Position numbers and translations under genes: made by a program
The notes under the pieces: generated by a model
Database searches by the model: none
What the model saw: the letters and a program-made list of their open reading frames with translations, nothing else
Told to the model about the DNA's origin: nothing
Shown: positions 16,776-26,081 of the stretch, one piece after another
Numbering within the stretch: the first letter of the stretch is position 1
How the letters are laid out: every line of letters begins with the position of its first letter
Origin: an uncultured Lachnospiraceae bacterium
Lineage (GTDB): Bacteria; Bacillota; Clostridia; Lachnospirales; Lachnospiraceae
DNA: 64,000 bases
Direction: 5' to 3'
Assembly: GCA_900315055.1 (NCBI GenBank)
Contig: OMXP01000002.1
Coordinates: 1 to 64,000 of the forward strand

Positions 16776-17690
16776 TTATTTCTGCTCCGGCACCATGATC
16801 TTCATGGCGCCCGGGCAGATGTCCATGGTCATTTCCGTGTAGGATCCGCTGTCCTCTCCGTCGAGCGTCCAGGCAACGGGCTTTTCTGTTGTGATGTGCA
16901 GATGCTTTGCCTGAAAGACCGTGACCAGCGGGTTGTCGAGATTTCCGCTCCGCAGAGACTGCAGGATGTCATTGGCGTCGACCAGCGTCTTAGGCGGACG
17001 GATCAGGATGACATCAAACATCCCGTCGTTGAGATCCGCCCGGGAGAGGAGCGGTGTTTTGACGCCGCCGATCGACTTGGTGTTGGAGACCGTACCGACG
17101 ATGAACTCGTCCTCGAGATGATGATCATCATAGTCGATGGACATGTTTACGTGATACTGGACCGCTGTCGGAAACGACTTGATGAGGTTCAGGACATAGG
17201 CGGTGTGGCCGATGGCATTCTTTAAGGACTGACTGGTGGCATAGCTGACATCGGTGAAGGCACCGAAGGCAGCGATGTAGTTGAAATAGGTGTCATTGAA
17301 CCGGCCGATATCATAGGCATAGGGAATTCCCTCCCCGATGGCCCGGCACTGTCCCTCGAGGGTATTCGGGAGACCGATGCCGGATGCGAAGTCATTGGTG
17401 GAGCCTGCCGGGAAGTAGCCGATGGGAACAGCAATGTGCTTTTTCATGACCGCATTGACAAGGTGCGACAGCGTGCCGTCTCCGCCGCTGCAGGCGATGA
17501 CATCAAAGCGGGTGTCGTTTTCCCGCAGACAGCGGCTTGCCGTGAGACCGTTTGCCGGATCGACCGGCAGGACGCTTACACAGCAGCCGTACAGGCTTAA
17601 GGCATGTATCATCTCATACAGGCTGTCCTGTACGTTGCCCTGACCTGCGACGGGGTTGACAATGAGAAGCAGGTTTTTGTCCAGACTCAT
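16776..17690 (-). CDS. Diacylglycerol kinase-family lipid kinase (YegS/DgkB-like)
   Basis: 304 residues. 'LLLIVNPVAGQGN', 'VIACSGGDGTLSHLVNA' and 'PIGYFPAGSTNDFA' are the nucleotide-binding and catalytic blocks of the DAGK_cat family. The C-terminal half is the beta-sandwich lipid-binding domain, ending 'WTLDGEDSG...'. It phosphorylates a membrane lipid such as diacylglycerol or an undecaprenol-like lipid, using ATP; the exact lipid is not readable. ATG 17690 has a GGAGG 8 bases upstream. It is the second gene of a minus-strand pair (gap of 13 bases) after the PMT-like gene. Confidence 0.85.
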   Translation of the reverse strand: MSLDKNLLLIVNPVAGQGNVQDSLYEMIHALSLYGCCVSVLPVDPANGLTASRCLRENDTRFDVIACSGGDGTLSHLVNAVMKKHIAVPIGYFPAGSTNDFASGIGLPNTLEGQCRAIGEGIPYAYDIGRFNDTYFNYIAAFGAFTDVSYATSQSLKNAIGHTAYVLNLIKSFPTAVQYHVNMSIDYDDHHLEDEFIVGTVSNTKSIGGVKTPLLSRADLNDGMFDVILIRPPKTLVDANDILQSLRSGNLDNPLVTVFQAKHLHITTEKPVAWTLDGEDSGSYTEMTMDICPGAMKIMVPEQK

Positions 17691-17703
17691 CTGATATCCT
17701 CCG

Positions 17704-19323
17704 TTAATGATTCCATTCTCCCACAGCGTAGTTTGCGAACACGGTGACCGTAAGACCGTTCTCCTCCATGTATGCCATGACGTCCGCATTATCGCTTGCA
17801 CACAGGAAGATCCGGTTCTTTGTGATCTCCTGATAGACCAGGTTTGCCGGATCAATGGCGGCTGTGGCGTCATACCAGGCGTATTTTTCCGGATACCGGG
17901 ATTCAATGGTGCCGGATCCCCGGTCACAGATGACGACGGTGTCAAGGTACAGATCCGCGGGGATCTTCTCATAGAACAGGACATCGGATACCGGAACGTA
18001 GGTCAAAAAGCAGACCGTATCGTCCGCATCCCGGATGGTATCGGTGTAGGCAAGGGCTTCCCGAAGTCCTGCCCCATAGGTTTTGGCGCAGTTGCCGTTG
18101 TGGTCGGTGAAGTAATAGGAGACAAATGCACACACAGAGAGCAGGTAGGTGAGGCCGATCACGTAGGACGCCTTTGCGTGCCAGTGTTCGATCAGCTCCA
18201 TGCAGCCGACGGCGAGGAAATAGGTCATCGGCAGGAGTACGATGTTGATCCTCGAGAAGTACGGCTCCTCGAGGAGGCCGCCGAGAAGGAGCCCGAGGAA
18301 CAGTTGGACGATCAGCAGCGCTTCGGCACGGAATTTCTTCTCCCGGTGCATGTGGAAGATCGAGAGCCCGAGTCCCGGCAGCATCAGCAGGTAGCTGAAG
18401 GGATAGAAGAGGCCGAACGATCCCGCAACATCGGAAACTCTGCCGTCGTCCTGGGTGACAAGCAGATGAATGGTGTTGTAGAGATGGGAGAGGAAGGTCT
18501 TCGGATCTCTCGAAAGCTCTCCGGAACGGAAGCTTGAAAGGCGCGGGATGTCAAGGAACCCGCCGGTCATCGGCTCGAGAAACCCCATGTTGACGAGGAC
18601 AAACAGAATGAGCGGCAGGGCAAGAAGCCCCAGAACGGCCACGGACAGAATCCCCCAGAGATCAATGGTTTTGCGGCTGCTGTCCGCTCTCACGGCAAGG
18701 ATGTACCAGACATAGCAGAAAAGGATCAGGAAGGGCATGACAATCCAGGTGGCGGCATAGCAGTAAAGGGAGAGGCCGAAGAACAGCATGGACAGCAGAA
18801 GGTACCTGCTGTTTTTCTTTCCCGCCCGGATCAGAAACAGAAGGCCGAACAGGAGAAATGGCGGCAGCGCATTGCAATCCATCGCAAAACGGCTCATCAT
18901 GATATCCCAGGGCATGACGGAGAGGAGAAAGGTGCCGACAGCGGCAAACTTCTCTCCCCGGATTTCCCGGCAGAGGGCCGCAAAGGCAATCAGCTCGATG
19001 CAGCCAAGGACCGCACGGGTCAGACGGACGGAAAAAGCAGACAGACCGAAGCCGGCAACAAAGGGAATCTCCAGGAGTGTCAGCATGATGCTCATGCCCG
19101 ATCCCCAGGTCTCCAGATAGACAGGGCGGTGGTACCCGCTGGTGTCAACCCCGTAGTGCAGAAGCGACCAGGCATTGTATCCGGCGTAGGACTCGTCCTG
19201 CCAGAGTGCGCCGTCTCCCGGGACCTGTCCCACATAAAACAGGCGAAGCGCAAAGCCAAGAAGCAGTGCGACGAGGAGAAGCTTCTTTTCCCGGGAAAGA
19301 TGTTTGTGTGATCGCTTCGACAT
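17704..19323 (-). CDS. ArnT/PMT-like GT-C membrane glycosyltransferase
   Basis: 539 residues with about 11-12 helices. The first extracytoplasmic loop carries 'DGALWQDESYAGYNAWSLL', whose DE pair sits where GT-C enzymes keep their catalytic acid. 'VYLETWGSGMSIMLTLLEIP' and the late soluble C-terminal domain also fit the PMT_2 group. It would transfer a sugar from a polyprenyl-phosphate donor at the outer face, and the two lipid-sugar synthases in this locus are candidate suppliers. ATG 19323 follows TAGGAGG. Confidence 0.75.
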   Translation of the reverse strand: MSKRSHKHLSREKKLLLVALLLGFALRLFYVGQVPGDGALWQDESYAGYNAWSLLHYGVDTSGYHRPVYLETWGSGMSIMLTLLEIPFVAGFGLSAFSVRLTRAVLGCIELIAFAALCREIRGEKFAAVGTFLLSVMPWDIMMSRFAMDCNALPPFLLFGLLFLIRAGKKNSRYLLLSMLFFGLSLYCYAATWIVMPFLILFCYVWYILAVRADSSRKTIDLWGILSVAVLGLLALPLILFVLVNMGFLEPMTGGFLDIPRLSSFRSGELSRDPKTFLSHLYNTIHLLVTQDDGRVSDVAGSFGLFYPFSYLLMLPGLGLSIFHMHREKKFRAEALLIVQLFLGLLLGGLLEEPYFSRINIVLLPMTYFLAVGCMELIEHWHAKASYVIGLTYLLSVCAFVSYYFTDHNGNCAKTYGAGLREALAYTDTIRDADDTVCFLTYVPVSDVLFYEKIPADLYLDTVVICDRGSGTIESRYPEKYAWYDATAAIDPANLVYQEITKNRIFLCASDNADVMAYMEENGLTVTVFANYAVGEWNH

Positions 19324-19438
19324 GCGATATCCTCCTAAAGTCTGATGTTCCATCAGTATAGCGCAGTTTTGGGAAAACTGGACAGGGGCGGGGAAAACGA
19401 CAGGCCGGCATTTACGGCATTGCGGGGAATAAGACATC

Positions 19439-21133
19439 ATGGCAAAGACAGAGAAACGAAGAGAACATTTGAGAGAAGCAGGCTGCATTCTGGTATTTTT
19501 TCTGCTTTCTTTCCTGTATGTGCTGCCGCCTGCGATGCGGAAAGATCTGATACTGGGGGACGATACGCGCTATCACCTGAACCGGATCCTGGAAATGACA
19601 GACCACCTTCGACATGGGGATTTCCGCCCGTATACGTATACCTGGTCCTTCGGGAAGATCAGTCTTCCGATCGGCATCTTTTATCCGCAGTTTACGCTCT
19701 ATCCGTTTGCCCTTGGGACTCTTATTACGGACAACTGGGTCACCGGTATCTACGCCGGCATCGCCTTCTATACCTTTCTCACACTTCTTAATACGTACCT
19801 TGCGGTGCGGCGCATGGACGGATCCAGAGAGCAGGCATTTCTGACGGCCCTTCTCTATGCGTTCTGCAGCTATCGGTTTTTCGATGCGTTTACACGGTTT
19901 GCCCTCGGGGAATATCTCTCGATGACATTCCTGCCGCTTGTCCTGTACGGGTTTTATGCGGTGTTCTTTGGCCGGAAGCGGGACTGGTGGGTTCTGGGGC
20001 TTGGCATGGGACTCCTTCTCTGGTCCCATGTGCTGAGTCCGTTTCTTACCGTGCTCTTCCTAATTCCGGTGGGCGTGGTGTCCCTGTTTTTCATGAAAGA
20101 GAAGGCGGCAAGACTTGTGCGGCTTCTTCCGGCAGCAGGGCTGGCGCTCCTTGTCGGTGCCGTGTTCTGGATTCCGATGGCAGAGCAGGAGACGGCGCAG
20201 ACCTTTGAACAGCCGTCCCCCTATGAGCTTGCACAGATGGCACTTCATCCGCTGCAGCTGCTGTCTTCCTCCTTCCGCAATCACTTCTACGACATGGACG
20301 TGAACGGGAACGTCTACAACATCGGCATCGTCCTGATGGCAACGGCGATCGCAGGACTGTTCCTCTGGCACTTCATGAGCGTTCGCTGCAGGGTGACCTG
20401 GCTTCTTGGGTGCGCTGCCGTGGTGCTGTCCACCACGGTGATTCCCTGGAGATATCTGCAGAACACGCCCATCAGCCTGATCCAGTTTCCCTGGCGGTTC
20501 CTGATGCTGGCAAGCCTGTTTCTGTCCTGTGCTGCAGGGGAGATGGTCTGCACGATTCCGGGCAGGGCTGTGAGACGCCACGTCCTTTCCGCGGCACTTG
20601 GCGCTGTGGTCCTTGTCCTGTACTTTGGTTCCGTATGCGGGTATCTGTCAGTAAACGGTGCGATCCACACGCATCTGACGGCAGAGGATGATATCTGTGA
20701 GGAGGAAGCGAGCATTTCGGAATATCTTCCGGTCGAAGCAGAAGGGCAGGTCGAGGATCTGAAAAATCATATGGCCGTGCTGGACGGTGTCAGAAAGAGT
20801 CTTTCGCCGGAGACGATACAGTCCGGTGTGAATACGCAGATCTACACCGATCCGGATCTTGTGGAAGCGGATACCGCAGAGCTTCCGGCTGCCTGGTACA
20901 AAAATCTCCATGTCTATCAGAAGGTGGGAGAGGATCTGGTGGAATGCCTGGTCAGGAAGTCCGCCCGTGGCATGGTGGAAGCAGATCTTTACGGAGACGG
21001 CGTTGTTTACCTTGTCTATGAACCGTCCTTTGCCGACCATCTGAGTGCTGTCCTGACCCTTGCCGGCATTGTCCTGACCATTGTTCTGGCGGTTCAGAGG
21101 CTGTTTCAGAGATCGAAACCCATAAAGGCCTGA
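19439..21133 (+). CDS. PF10131-like polytopic membrane protein
   Basis: 564 residues. An N-terminal helix is followed by 'LILGDDTRYHLNRILEM', an acidic first loop as in GT-C proteins, then about ten helices. 'TPISLIQFPWRFLMLASLFL' is the hallmark of the family called '6-pyruvoyl-tetrahydropterin synthase related domain; membrane protein', despite having no link to pterins. A soluble C-terminal portion and a last helix end the protein. It is probably a glycosyltransferase of surface glycan synthesis. The 3' end overlaps the convergent hydrolase by 28 bases. Confidence 0.7.
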   Translation: MAKTEKRREHLREAGCILVFFLLSFLYVLPPAMRKDLILGDDTRYHLNRILEMTDHLRHGDFRPYTYTWSFGKISLPIGIFYPQFTLYPFALGTLITDNWVTGIYAGIAFYTFLTLLNTYLAVRRMDGSREQAFLTALLYAFCSYRFFDAFTRFALGEYLSMTFLPLVLYGFYAVFFGRKRDWWVLGLGMGLLLWSHVLSPFLTVLFLIPVGVVSLFFMKEKAARLVRLLPAAGLALLVGAVFWIPMAEQETAQTFEQPSPYELAQMALHPLQLLSSSFRNHFYDMDVNGNVYNIGIVLMATAIAGLFLWHFMSVRCRVTWLLGCAAVVLSTTVIPWRYLQNTPISLIQFPWRFLMLASLFLSCAAGEMVCTIPGRAVRRHVLSAALGAVVLVLYFGSVCGYLSVNGAIHTHLTAEDDICEEEASISEYLPVEAEGQVEDLKNHMAVLDGVRKSLSPETIQSGVNTQIYTDPDLVEADTAELPAAWYKNLHVYQKVGEDLVECLVRKSARGMVEADLYGDGVVYLVYEPSFADHLSAVLTLAGIVLTIVLAVQRLFQRSKPIKA

Positions 21134-22071
21134 ATCAGCTTCTGATAGCGTCCCCGGTCGAGGATATAGCTGATGCCGTGTCCTGCCTTCGGGAATGTCT
21201 CAAGGTCAACCTTTTCCGGGCTGGCCTTTTGGATTTCCATGCTCTCCTCCACCGGGACGAACCGGTCGTCCTCTCCGTGGACGATGAGAATCGGAACGTC
21301 TGCCTTCTTTACGGCGTCTCTTACGTTGGTGTTGTTCAGACTGAAATGACCGAATAGATACGCCGCCTGAAAAATGAGGGGCCAGAGAATCCTGTCGCTT
21401 AAGTGCATCCCGCGGATCACGGTGCAGATGATGTCCTTTGCGGAGCTGAACGGGCAGTCGGCAACGATGCCCTTTACGTTCTCCGGAAGAGGCAGCCCGC
21501 TCGAGAGAAGCACCGCTGCTCCGCCCATGGAAATGCCGTAGAGATAGATTTCCACATCCTGTCCAAACATCTCAACCGCCTTTTCGGTCCAGGAAAGGAC
21601 GTCATGGCGCTCCATGGCACCGAAGGTGACACACCGTCCCTCCGATCGTCCCTGACCCCGCTCATCGATCAGGATCGTCGGGACCCACATCGAAATCATT
21701 TCCTTTGCACCGCCTGCAAAGTCCCGCACAGCGGAACTTCTGTAGCCGTGGAAGAGGATGGCGCAGATCTTTCTTCCCTCTTTTCTGTTTTCTTCTTCCG
21801 GCTTTCTGCCGGCTTTGTAATATCTCCCCTTCAGGATCAGCCCGTCCCTGCTTCTGCAGGAGATCTCCTGAAACGGTACCGCTTCGAGGTTCCTGATGAG
21901 CTCCACCATAACGTCTCTCTGTGCCTGATACTGCCCGGACGTCGGGATGTTGTATGTCAGATCTTTCCGCTTTTTTATGGGTTTGCTTCCGAACACAGCC
22001 CGGTAGATCCCGTAGAGCGCTGCAAGGTACAGTGCAGCGAGTATCAGGATAATGACGGTCAGGGCGCTCAA
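21106..22071 (-). CDS. Membrane-anchored alpha/beta hydrolase
   Basis: 321 residues: an N-terminal helix (5-27), then an alpha/beta-hydrolase fold with 'AILFHGYRSSAVRDF', the nucleophile elbow 'YGISMGGAAVLL' (Ser), 'ILIVHGEDDRFVP' (Asp) and 'FPKAGHGISYI' (His), so the triad is complete. It resembles the BAAT/YqkD-type esterases of Firmicutes. The catalytic domain could face either side of the membrane. The substrate is unknown. A TATAAT on the minus strand (22191-22196) may be its -10. Confidence 0.82.
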   Translation of the reverse strand: MSALTVIILILAALYLAALYGIYRAVFGSKPIKKRKDLTYNIPTSGQYQAQRDVMVELIRNLEAVPFQEISCRSRDGLILKGRYYKAGRKPEEENRKEGRKICAILFHGYRSSAVRDFAGGAKEMISMWVPTILIDERGQGRSEGRCVTFGAMERHDVLSWTEKAVEMFGQDVEIYLYGISMGGAAVLLSSGLPLPENVKGIVADCPFSSAKDIICTVIRGMHLSDRILWPLIFQAAYLFGHFSLNNTNVRDAVKKADVPILIVHGEDDRFVPVEESMEIQKASPEKVDLETFPKAGHGISYILDRGRYQKLIQAFMGFDL

Positions 22072-22229
22072 TCCGTTACCTCCATTGCTTCTCTCAATTC
22101 CTTTTTATCTTTTACACTTTCCGGCCTGTGTCACAAAAGCTGTCAGGTGAGAGGAAGTGCACGTGCCTTTTCGAAGTGCCCGATTTTACAATTATATTTT
22201 ACAGAGGGCAGATTCGGATGGCCGATCCC

Positions 22230-22261
22230 AAGGGTAAATCCATGGGATTTATCCCTTTTCT
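22230..22261. terminator. Stem-loop after the TetR gene
   Basis: AAGGGTAAATCC (22230-22241) pairs with GGATTTATCCCTT (22245-22257) with one bulge and a 3-base loop. It sits directly after the minus-strand TetR stop. The T-rich side lies on the plus strand, so its strength as a terminator for TetR is doubtful. Confidence 0.35.
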
Positions 22262-22797
22262 CAGGCTGAGCGGACGTATTTCTCCACCAGCTGTCCCAGA
22301 CGCCGGAAATCATCTTCGATGTTGTACATCATGTGGTGATTCAGCCAGTCCATGGACAGGCCGAAGAGCTCATAGGAGTAGAACTTCTTCAAAAGCGCCG
22401 CGTCTTCCTCGCTGAGCGCATTTTTCGAGCGGAACTGCTGCATGAACTTGTCCGTGATGTAGCGGCAGGTCTTCAGCAGGCAGTCCTCGACGATCTGGCG
22501 GTTGTCGGAGAAGTGGATGTGCATGATAGCGGTCTTGCGCGTTCTGGCAAAGTCCACGAGCTGGCAGACGGCCTCATCGAGGGTTGCAGAGTCCGGGACG
22601 GAGGCGATCGCCTTGTTGACCTCATCGCCGACGGTTTTCGTCAGGAGAGAGGGGATGTCCTCAAAGTGGTAGTAGAAGCAGTTGCGGCTGATGTCACAGC
22701 GCGATGCGATTTCCTTGACGGTGATGCGGGACAGTGACTGCTCATTGAGCATCTGTCCGAACGTCGTTTCAATGTATTCCCTGGTTCGTATGGACAT
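22261..22797 (-). CDS. TetR-family transcriptional regulator
   Basis: 178 residues. The N-terminal helix-turn-helix reads 'ITVKEIASRCDISRNCFYYH' followed by 'FEDIPSLL', the TetR/AcrR signature. The C-terminal ligand domain resembles the DhaS/TetR_C_8-like group. It is divergent from the radical SAM gene (74-base gap) and likely controls it and itself through the inverted repeat between them. Confidence 0.85.
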   Translation of the reverse strand: MSIRTREYIETTFGQMLNEQSLSRITVKEIASRCDISRNCFYYHFEDIPSLLTKTVGDEVNKAIASVPDSATLDEAVCQLVDFARTRKTAIMHIHFSDNRQIVEDCLLKTCRYITDKFMQQFRSKNALSEEDAALLKKFYSYELFGLSMDWLNHHMMYNIEDDFRRLGQLVEKYVRSA

Positions 22798-22808
22798 GGG
22801 ACCTCCAC

Positions 22809-22849
22809 ATTGGTTAAGGATTCGTTAAATATCTACCAATCAGTATAAC
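22809..22849 (+). promoter_or_regulatory. Promoter with inverted repeat between TetR and radical SAM genes
   Basis: TTCGTT (22821-22826), 17 bases, TATAAC (22844-22849) makes a promoter toward the radical SAM gene. ATTGGT (22809-22814) and ACCAAT (22835-22840) are inverted and flank the -35, a plausible operator for the adjacent TetR protein. Confidence 0.5.
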
Positions 22850-22871
22850 AGAGAATCTGGAGTTTCGACTT

Positions 22872-24425
22872 ATGAAAATCGTTTTCATTACCCCTACAAC
22901 AGCACTGCGAAGACTTCCCGCCTACCGGGCGGCAGGAAAGGTCTACGGACAGAGCAATTCGATCACGGGTCCTTTGATCCTCGGCGGAATCCTGAAGCGT
23001 GCAGGACATGAGGTTGAGGTCTATGAGGAACTGAACGGCTCGGTCAACTATAAGAAGCTCATCCCGACAGCGGACATCTTCATGTTTTCGATCATGACAA
23101 GCAACTCGCTCCGGGCCTATGAGCTTGCGGACCGTGTTCATAAGGAAGGGCATGCGCGCGTCATCATGGGCGGCATGCATGCCACCAATATGCCTGAGGA
23201 AGCCCTGCAGCACGCCGATCAGGTGATCGTCGGAGAGGGCGAGAAGGTGATCCTCGATGTCGTCGAGGGGAGGATCACCGATAGGATCGTACACGGGATC
23301 CCGCTCGAAAACCTCGATGAGGCACCGTATCCGGATTACAGCATCCTGAAGACTCCGGTGGAGGCGGCAAATGTACTGACTACACGTGGATGCCCCTTCC
23401 GCTGCACCTTCTGCACGACGTCCCGCATGTTTGCGCCGTACCGGCAGCGCTCCATCGACAATGTGATCGGCGAAATCCGCATGTACAAGCAGATGGGCTT
23501 TCAGTACATGAACTTCGAGGACGACAACTTCACCGCGGACAAGGAGCGGGCAAAGGAGATCTGCCGGCGGATGATCAAAGAAGGACTGACGTTTAAAGAG
23601 ACGTTCTTCTTTGGCAGAACCGACATGGCAAACGACGAGGAGCTCCTGACCCTCCTCAAGGAGGCACATCTCACCCGGGTTCTCATCGGTATCGAATCCC
23701 TGAACCAGAAGGCACTGAATTCAATTCACAAGGGACAGAACATCGAGGATATCCGAAGGGCCGGTAAAGCCTGCGCGGAGCACGGAATCCGGGTCATTGC
23801 GTCCATAGTCCTTGGGCTGGACGATGATCAGAAGGAGGATATCAAACGGTCCATTGACTTTGCGAAGGAGATCAATGCCTATCAGCTGCAGCCGGCGATT
23901 CTGACACCCTATCCCGGAACACCGGTGTACGAGCAGATGGTAAAGGAGGGAAGACTCCTCAAAGAGACGAACTGGGCTGCCTACGACATGATGAATGTCG
24001 TCTTCCAGCCAAAGAACATGTCTCCCTGGGAGCTGCAGGATACGTTCTACGAGATGTCCAAGTACTTCTATGACGAGAAATCCGCGGAGACCATCGGAAA
24101 GCTCTTCGGCAGGGAGTACGGGAAGCGAAGGAAGGGGCTTGCGATGTACGCAAAGCTCGGTGTCTGGGGCGCCCATGTGGCCTCGAAGATCAAGGGAACG
24201 CCCTACTATAAGATCCGCAATGCGAAGTGGATGTATGAAAGACAGCCCGACGGGAGCCTTGTCTTTGCGGACTGGTTCAGGAAGGAGCATCCGGATGTTG
24301 TAGCGGCAGAGGAGGCAAAGAAGGAAGAGGGGATCAGAGCCGAGACCATCGACGAGTCCCGGAAAAAGGCAGGACAGGAACTTCTGCATGCCGAGAAGAC
24401 AAGGCAGCAGGGATCCGTCGCGTGA
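22872..24425 (+). CDS. B12-binding-domain radical SAM protein
   Basis: 517 residues. Residues 1-150 form a Rossmann-like cobalamin-binding-type domain ('MKIVFITPTTALRRLP', 'RVIMGGMHATNMPEEAL', 'VIVGEGEKVILD'). The radical SAM barrel has 'LTTRGCPFRCTFC', giving the CX3CX2C [4Fe-4S] site, and 'VLIGIESLNQKALNSI'. The N-terminal domain lacks an evident DxHxxG motif, so cobalamin may not be bound. The C-terminal tail is highly charged. Members of this class methylate or rearrange lipids, hopanoids, antibiotics or tetrapyrroles; no specific reaction can be assigned. Its only partner by position is the divergent TetR regulator. Confidence 0.8.
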   Translation: MKIVFITPTTALRRLPAYRAAGKVYGQSNSITGPLILGGILKRAGHEVEVYEELNGSVNYKKLIPTADIFMFSIMTSNSLRAYELADRVHKEGHARVIMGGMHATNMPEEALQHADQVIVGEGEKVILDVVEGRITDRIVHGIPLENLDEAPYPDYSILKTPVEAANVLTTRGCPFRCTFCTTSRMFAPYRQRSIDNVIGEIRMYKQMGFQYMNFEDDNFTADKERAKEICRRMIKEGLTFKETFFFGRTDMANDEELLTLLKEAHLTRVLIGIESLNQKALNSIHKGQNIEDIRRAGKACAEHGIRVIASIVLGLDDDQKEDIKRSIDFAKEINAYQLQPAILTPYPGTPVYEQMVKEGRLLKETNWAAYDMMNVVFQPKNMSPWELQDTFYEMSKYFYDEKSAETIGKLFGREYGKRRKGLAMYAKLGVWGAHVASKIKGTPYYKIRNAKWMYERQPDGSLVFADWFRKEHPDVVAAEEAKKEEGIRAETIDESRKKAGQELLHAEKTRQQGSVA

Positions 24426-24450
24426 AGCTTCTGTCATTGCGAATCTGTAA

Positions 24451-24496
24451 AAAAGGGCCATGCGCCGGTTTCATCCGGCTGCATGGCTCTTTCTGT
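24451..24496 (+). terminator. Bidirectional intrinsic terminator
   Basis: GGGCCATGCgCCGG and CCGGcTGCATGGCTC form a stem with a short TTTCAT loop, followed by TTTCT. The opposite strand ends in a T-run as well, so it can serve both converging genes. Confidence 0.7.
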
Positions 24497-24514
24497 ACCT
24501 GTTTCCTGCTTTTT

Positions 24515-26029
24515 TCAGTTTTCCGATGTGGCCTCTTTCCAGATGACGCGGATGCTGGTGCCGTCGCTGCAGACCTTATACAGCGAAGTATCACGGACAA
24601 GCGGCAGATCACCGGAAGGGAAGGAGTCGGCGCCCTCATAGCGGACGTTCGGGAGGGGATAGTAGTCCATGTAGTTTCCAAAGCCCCAGGTGCTGTCGGT
24701 GAACATGCCGGGGACAAGACGGCCCTCGAGGATCGGGAAGTGCTCCGAGATGCGTTCGACCACCGGGGAATATCCAAGGGACCCCTCCATGGTAAGGTTC
24801 ACCTCCTGATCCTCCGGGATGATGTTGTTTGCGACAAGGTCATCCGTCACCATCTGCATGCGGGTTTCGATGTAGGATTTCTGCTGATCCAGGGCGTTGC
24901 CGTAGGTGAAGGCAAAGGAGAAGAAGCACCAGGAAAGGCAGCAGACGGACAGGACGGCCAGGGCTCTTCCTGCTCTGACAAGTATTTTTCTGTCGGGGAG
25001 GCTTTCTGTGGTACCCAGTGCCAGCAGGCAGAGGAGGACACAGAACCCGTACATGGCTCTGCAGGCAAAAATCGGCTTTGAAAGGAACGGATAGATCCCG
25101 AACATCAGCACGGTCATCAGGCCTGTGCCGGCCAGGATCAGGAGAATCCGTCCGGCCTTTTGGCCTGCAGAGAGGCTGGTGCCGGTCTTTACTGTGCTGC
25201 CGATCTGAAAGAGAAGGTAGAACAGGACGATCAGAGCAGCGAACAGCAGCCACTGGACGCGGAAATCCGAGCGGACAAGGGACAGGTACTGTCCCATGTG
25301 ATCCAGATAGGTCGGCAAAAGCTCCGGAAGAGACGGAAGAGAGGCGGATACATAGGACGGCTCCCGGTAGAAGAGGTTCATGATGACCAACTTGTAGAAA
25401 CCGAGGGCTGCCAGCCAACAGAGTGCGGAGATTAAAAAGAACGATCCGCGCTCCTTCTTTGTCCCCTCGTTTCGTGCGATGCAGCCGATGGTATAGGCGA
25501 TGACAACCATCGGGAAGATGCCCGAGGACGCCTGATAGGTGCAGCACATGCCAAGGACACCGAGGAAGGCGACTGCGGGGTACCATTTCTTCTTTCGAAA
25601 GGCGATCGGAAGGATACTTGCAAAGATCGAGAAGGCCATGTACGGGGCATCGAATTTGTAGGAGATGCACTCGAGAAAATACGGATTGAGCGCAAGGATA
25701 CTCCCCGCTGCAAGATCTGCGATGGTACAGCGCTCTTTCGGACAGACCTCGAAGATCAGGATGACGGCCGAAGGAGCAAGAAGCAGCGCTGCCAGAATCT
25801 GCGTCAGGGGAGAGACGTCATTGAGCTCTGTCGAAAACGACATCAGATAGGAGAGCACATTGTTGAGGACGCGGCCGAAGGTCCAGTCCATGGTTCCGGA
25901 ATACGCTCTTCCCATGTCGTCCATGTACAGAAAGTCTGCCCGGATGATGGCACTGTACCCCAGAAGGAACAGTGCAGAAAGAATTCCAAAAGACTGTCTG
26001 CGGTTAAAAGTGATGTGTTTTGTCTTCAT
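24515..26029 (-). CDS. GtrII-like glucosyltransferase domain membrane protein
   Basis: About 504 residues with about 10 helices. 'RADFLYMDDMGRAYSGTMDW' after helix 1 and 'LNPYFLECISYKFDAPYMAF' are marks of the Glucos_trans_II (GtrII) family, whose members transfer glucose from undecaprenyl-phosphate-glucose to a surface glycan. The DD pair is the likely catalytic site. The start is uncertain: ATG 26029 lies 10 bases after AAGGA, whereas ATG 26038 lies only one base after it. It is downstream of, and on the same strand as, the second DUF2142 gene (gap of about 50 bases). Confidence 0.75.
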   Translation of the reverse strand: MKTKHITFNRRQSFGILSALFLLGYSAIIRADFLYMDDMGRAYSGTMDWTFGRVLNNVLSYLMSFSTELNDVSPLTQILAALLLAPSAVILIFEVCPKERCTIADLAAGSILALNPYFLECISYKFDAPYMAFSIFASILPIAFRKKKWYPAVAFLGVLGMCCTYQASSGIFPMVVIAYTIGCIARNEGTKKERGSFFLISALCWLAALGFYKLVIMNLFYREPSYVSASLPSLPELLPTYLDHMGQYLSLVRSDFRVQWLLFAALIVLFYLLFQIGSTVKTGTSLSAGQKAGRILLILAGTGLMTVLMFGIYPFLSKPIFACRAMYGFCVLLCLLALGTTESLPDRKILVRAGRALAVLSVCCLSWCFFSFAFTYGNALDQQKSYIETRMQMVTDDLVANNIIPEDQEVNLTMEGSLGYSPVVERISEHFPILEGRLVPGMFTDSTWGFGNYMDYYPLPNVRYEGADSFPSGDLPLVRDTSLYKVCSDGTSIRVIWKEATSEN

Positions 26030-26081
26030 CGGGTTCATATCCTTGTGCTTTCAAAGCCGGTGTGGAGTGGCTTTTGTCTGT

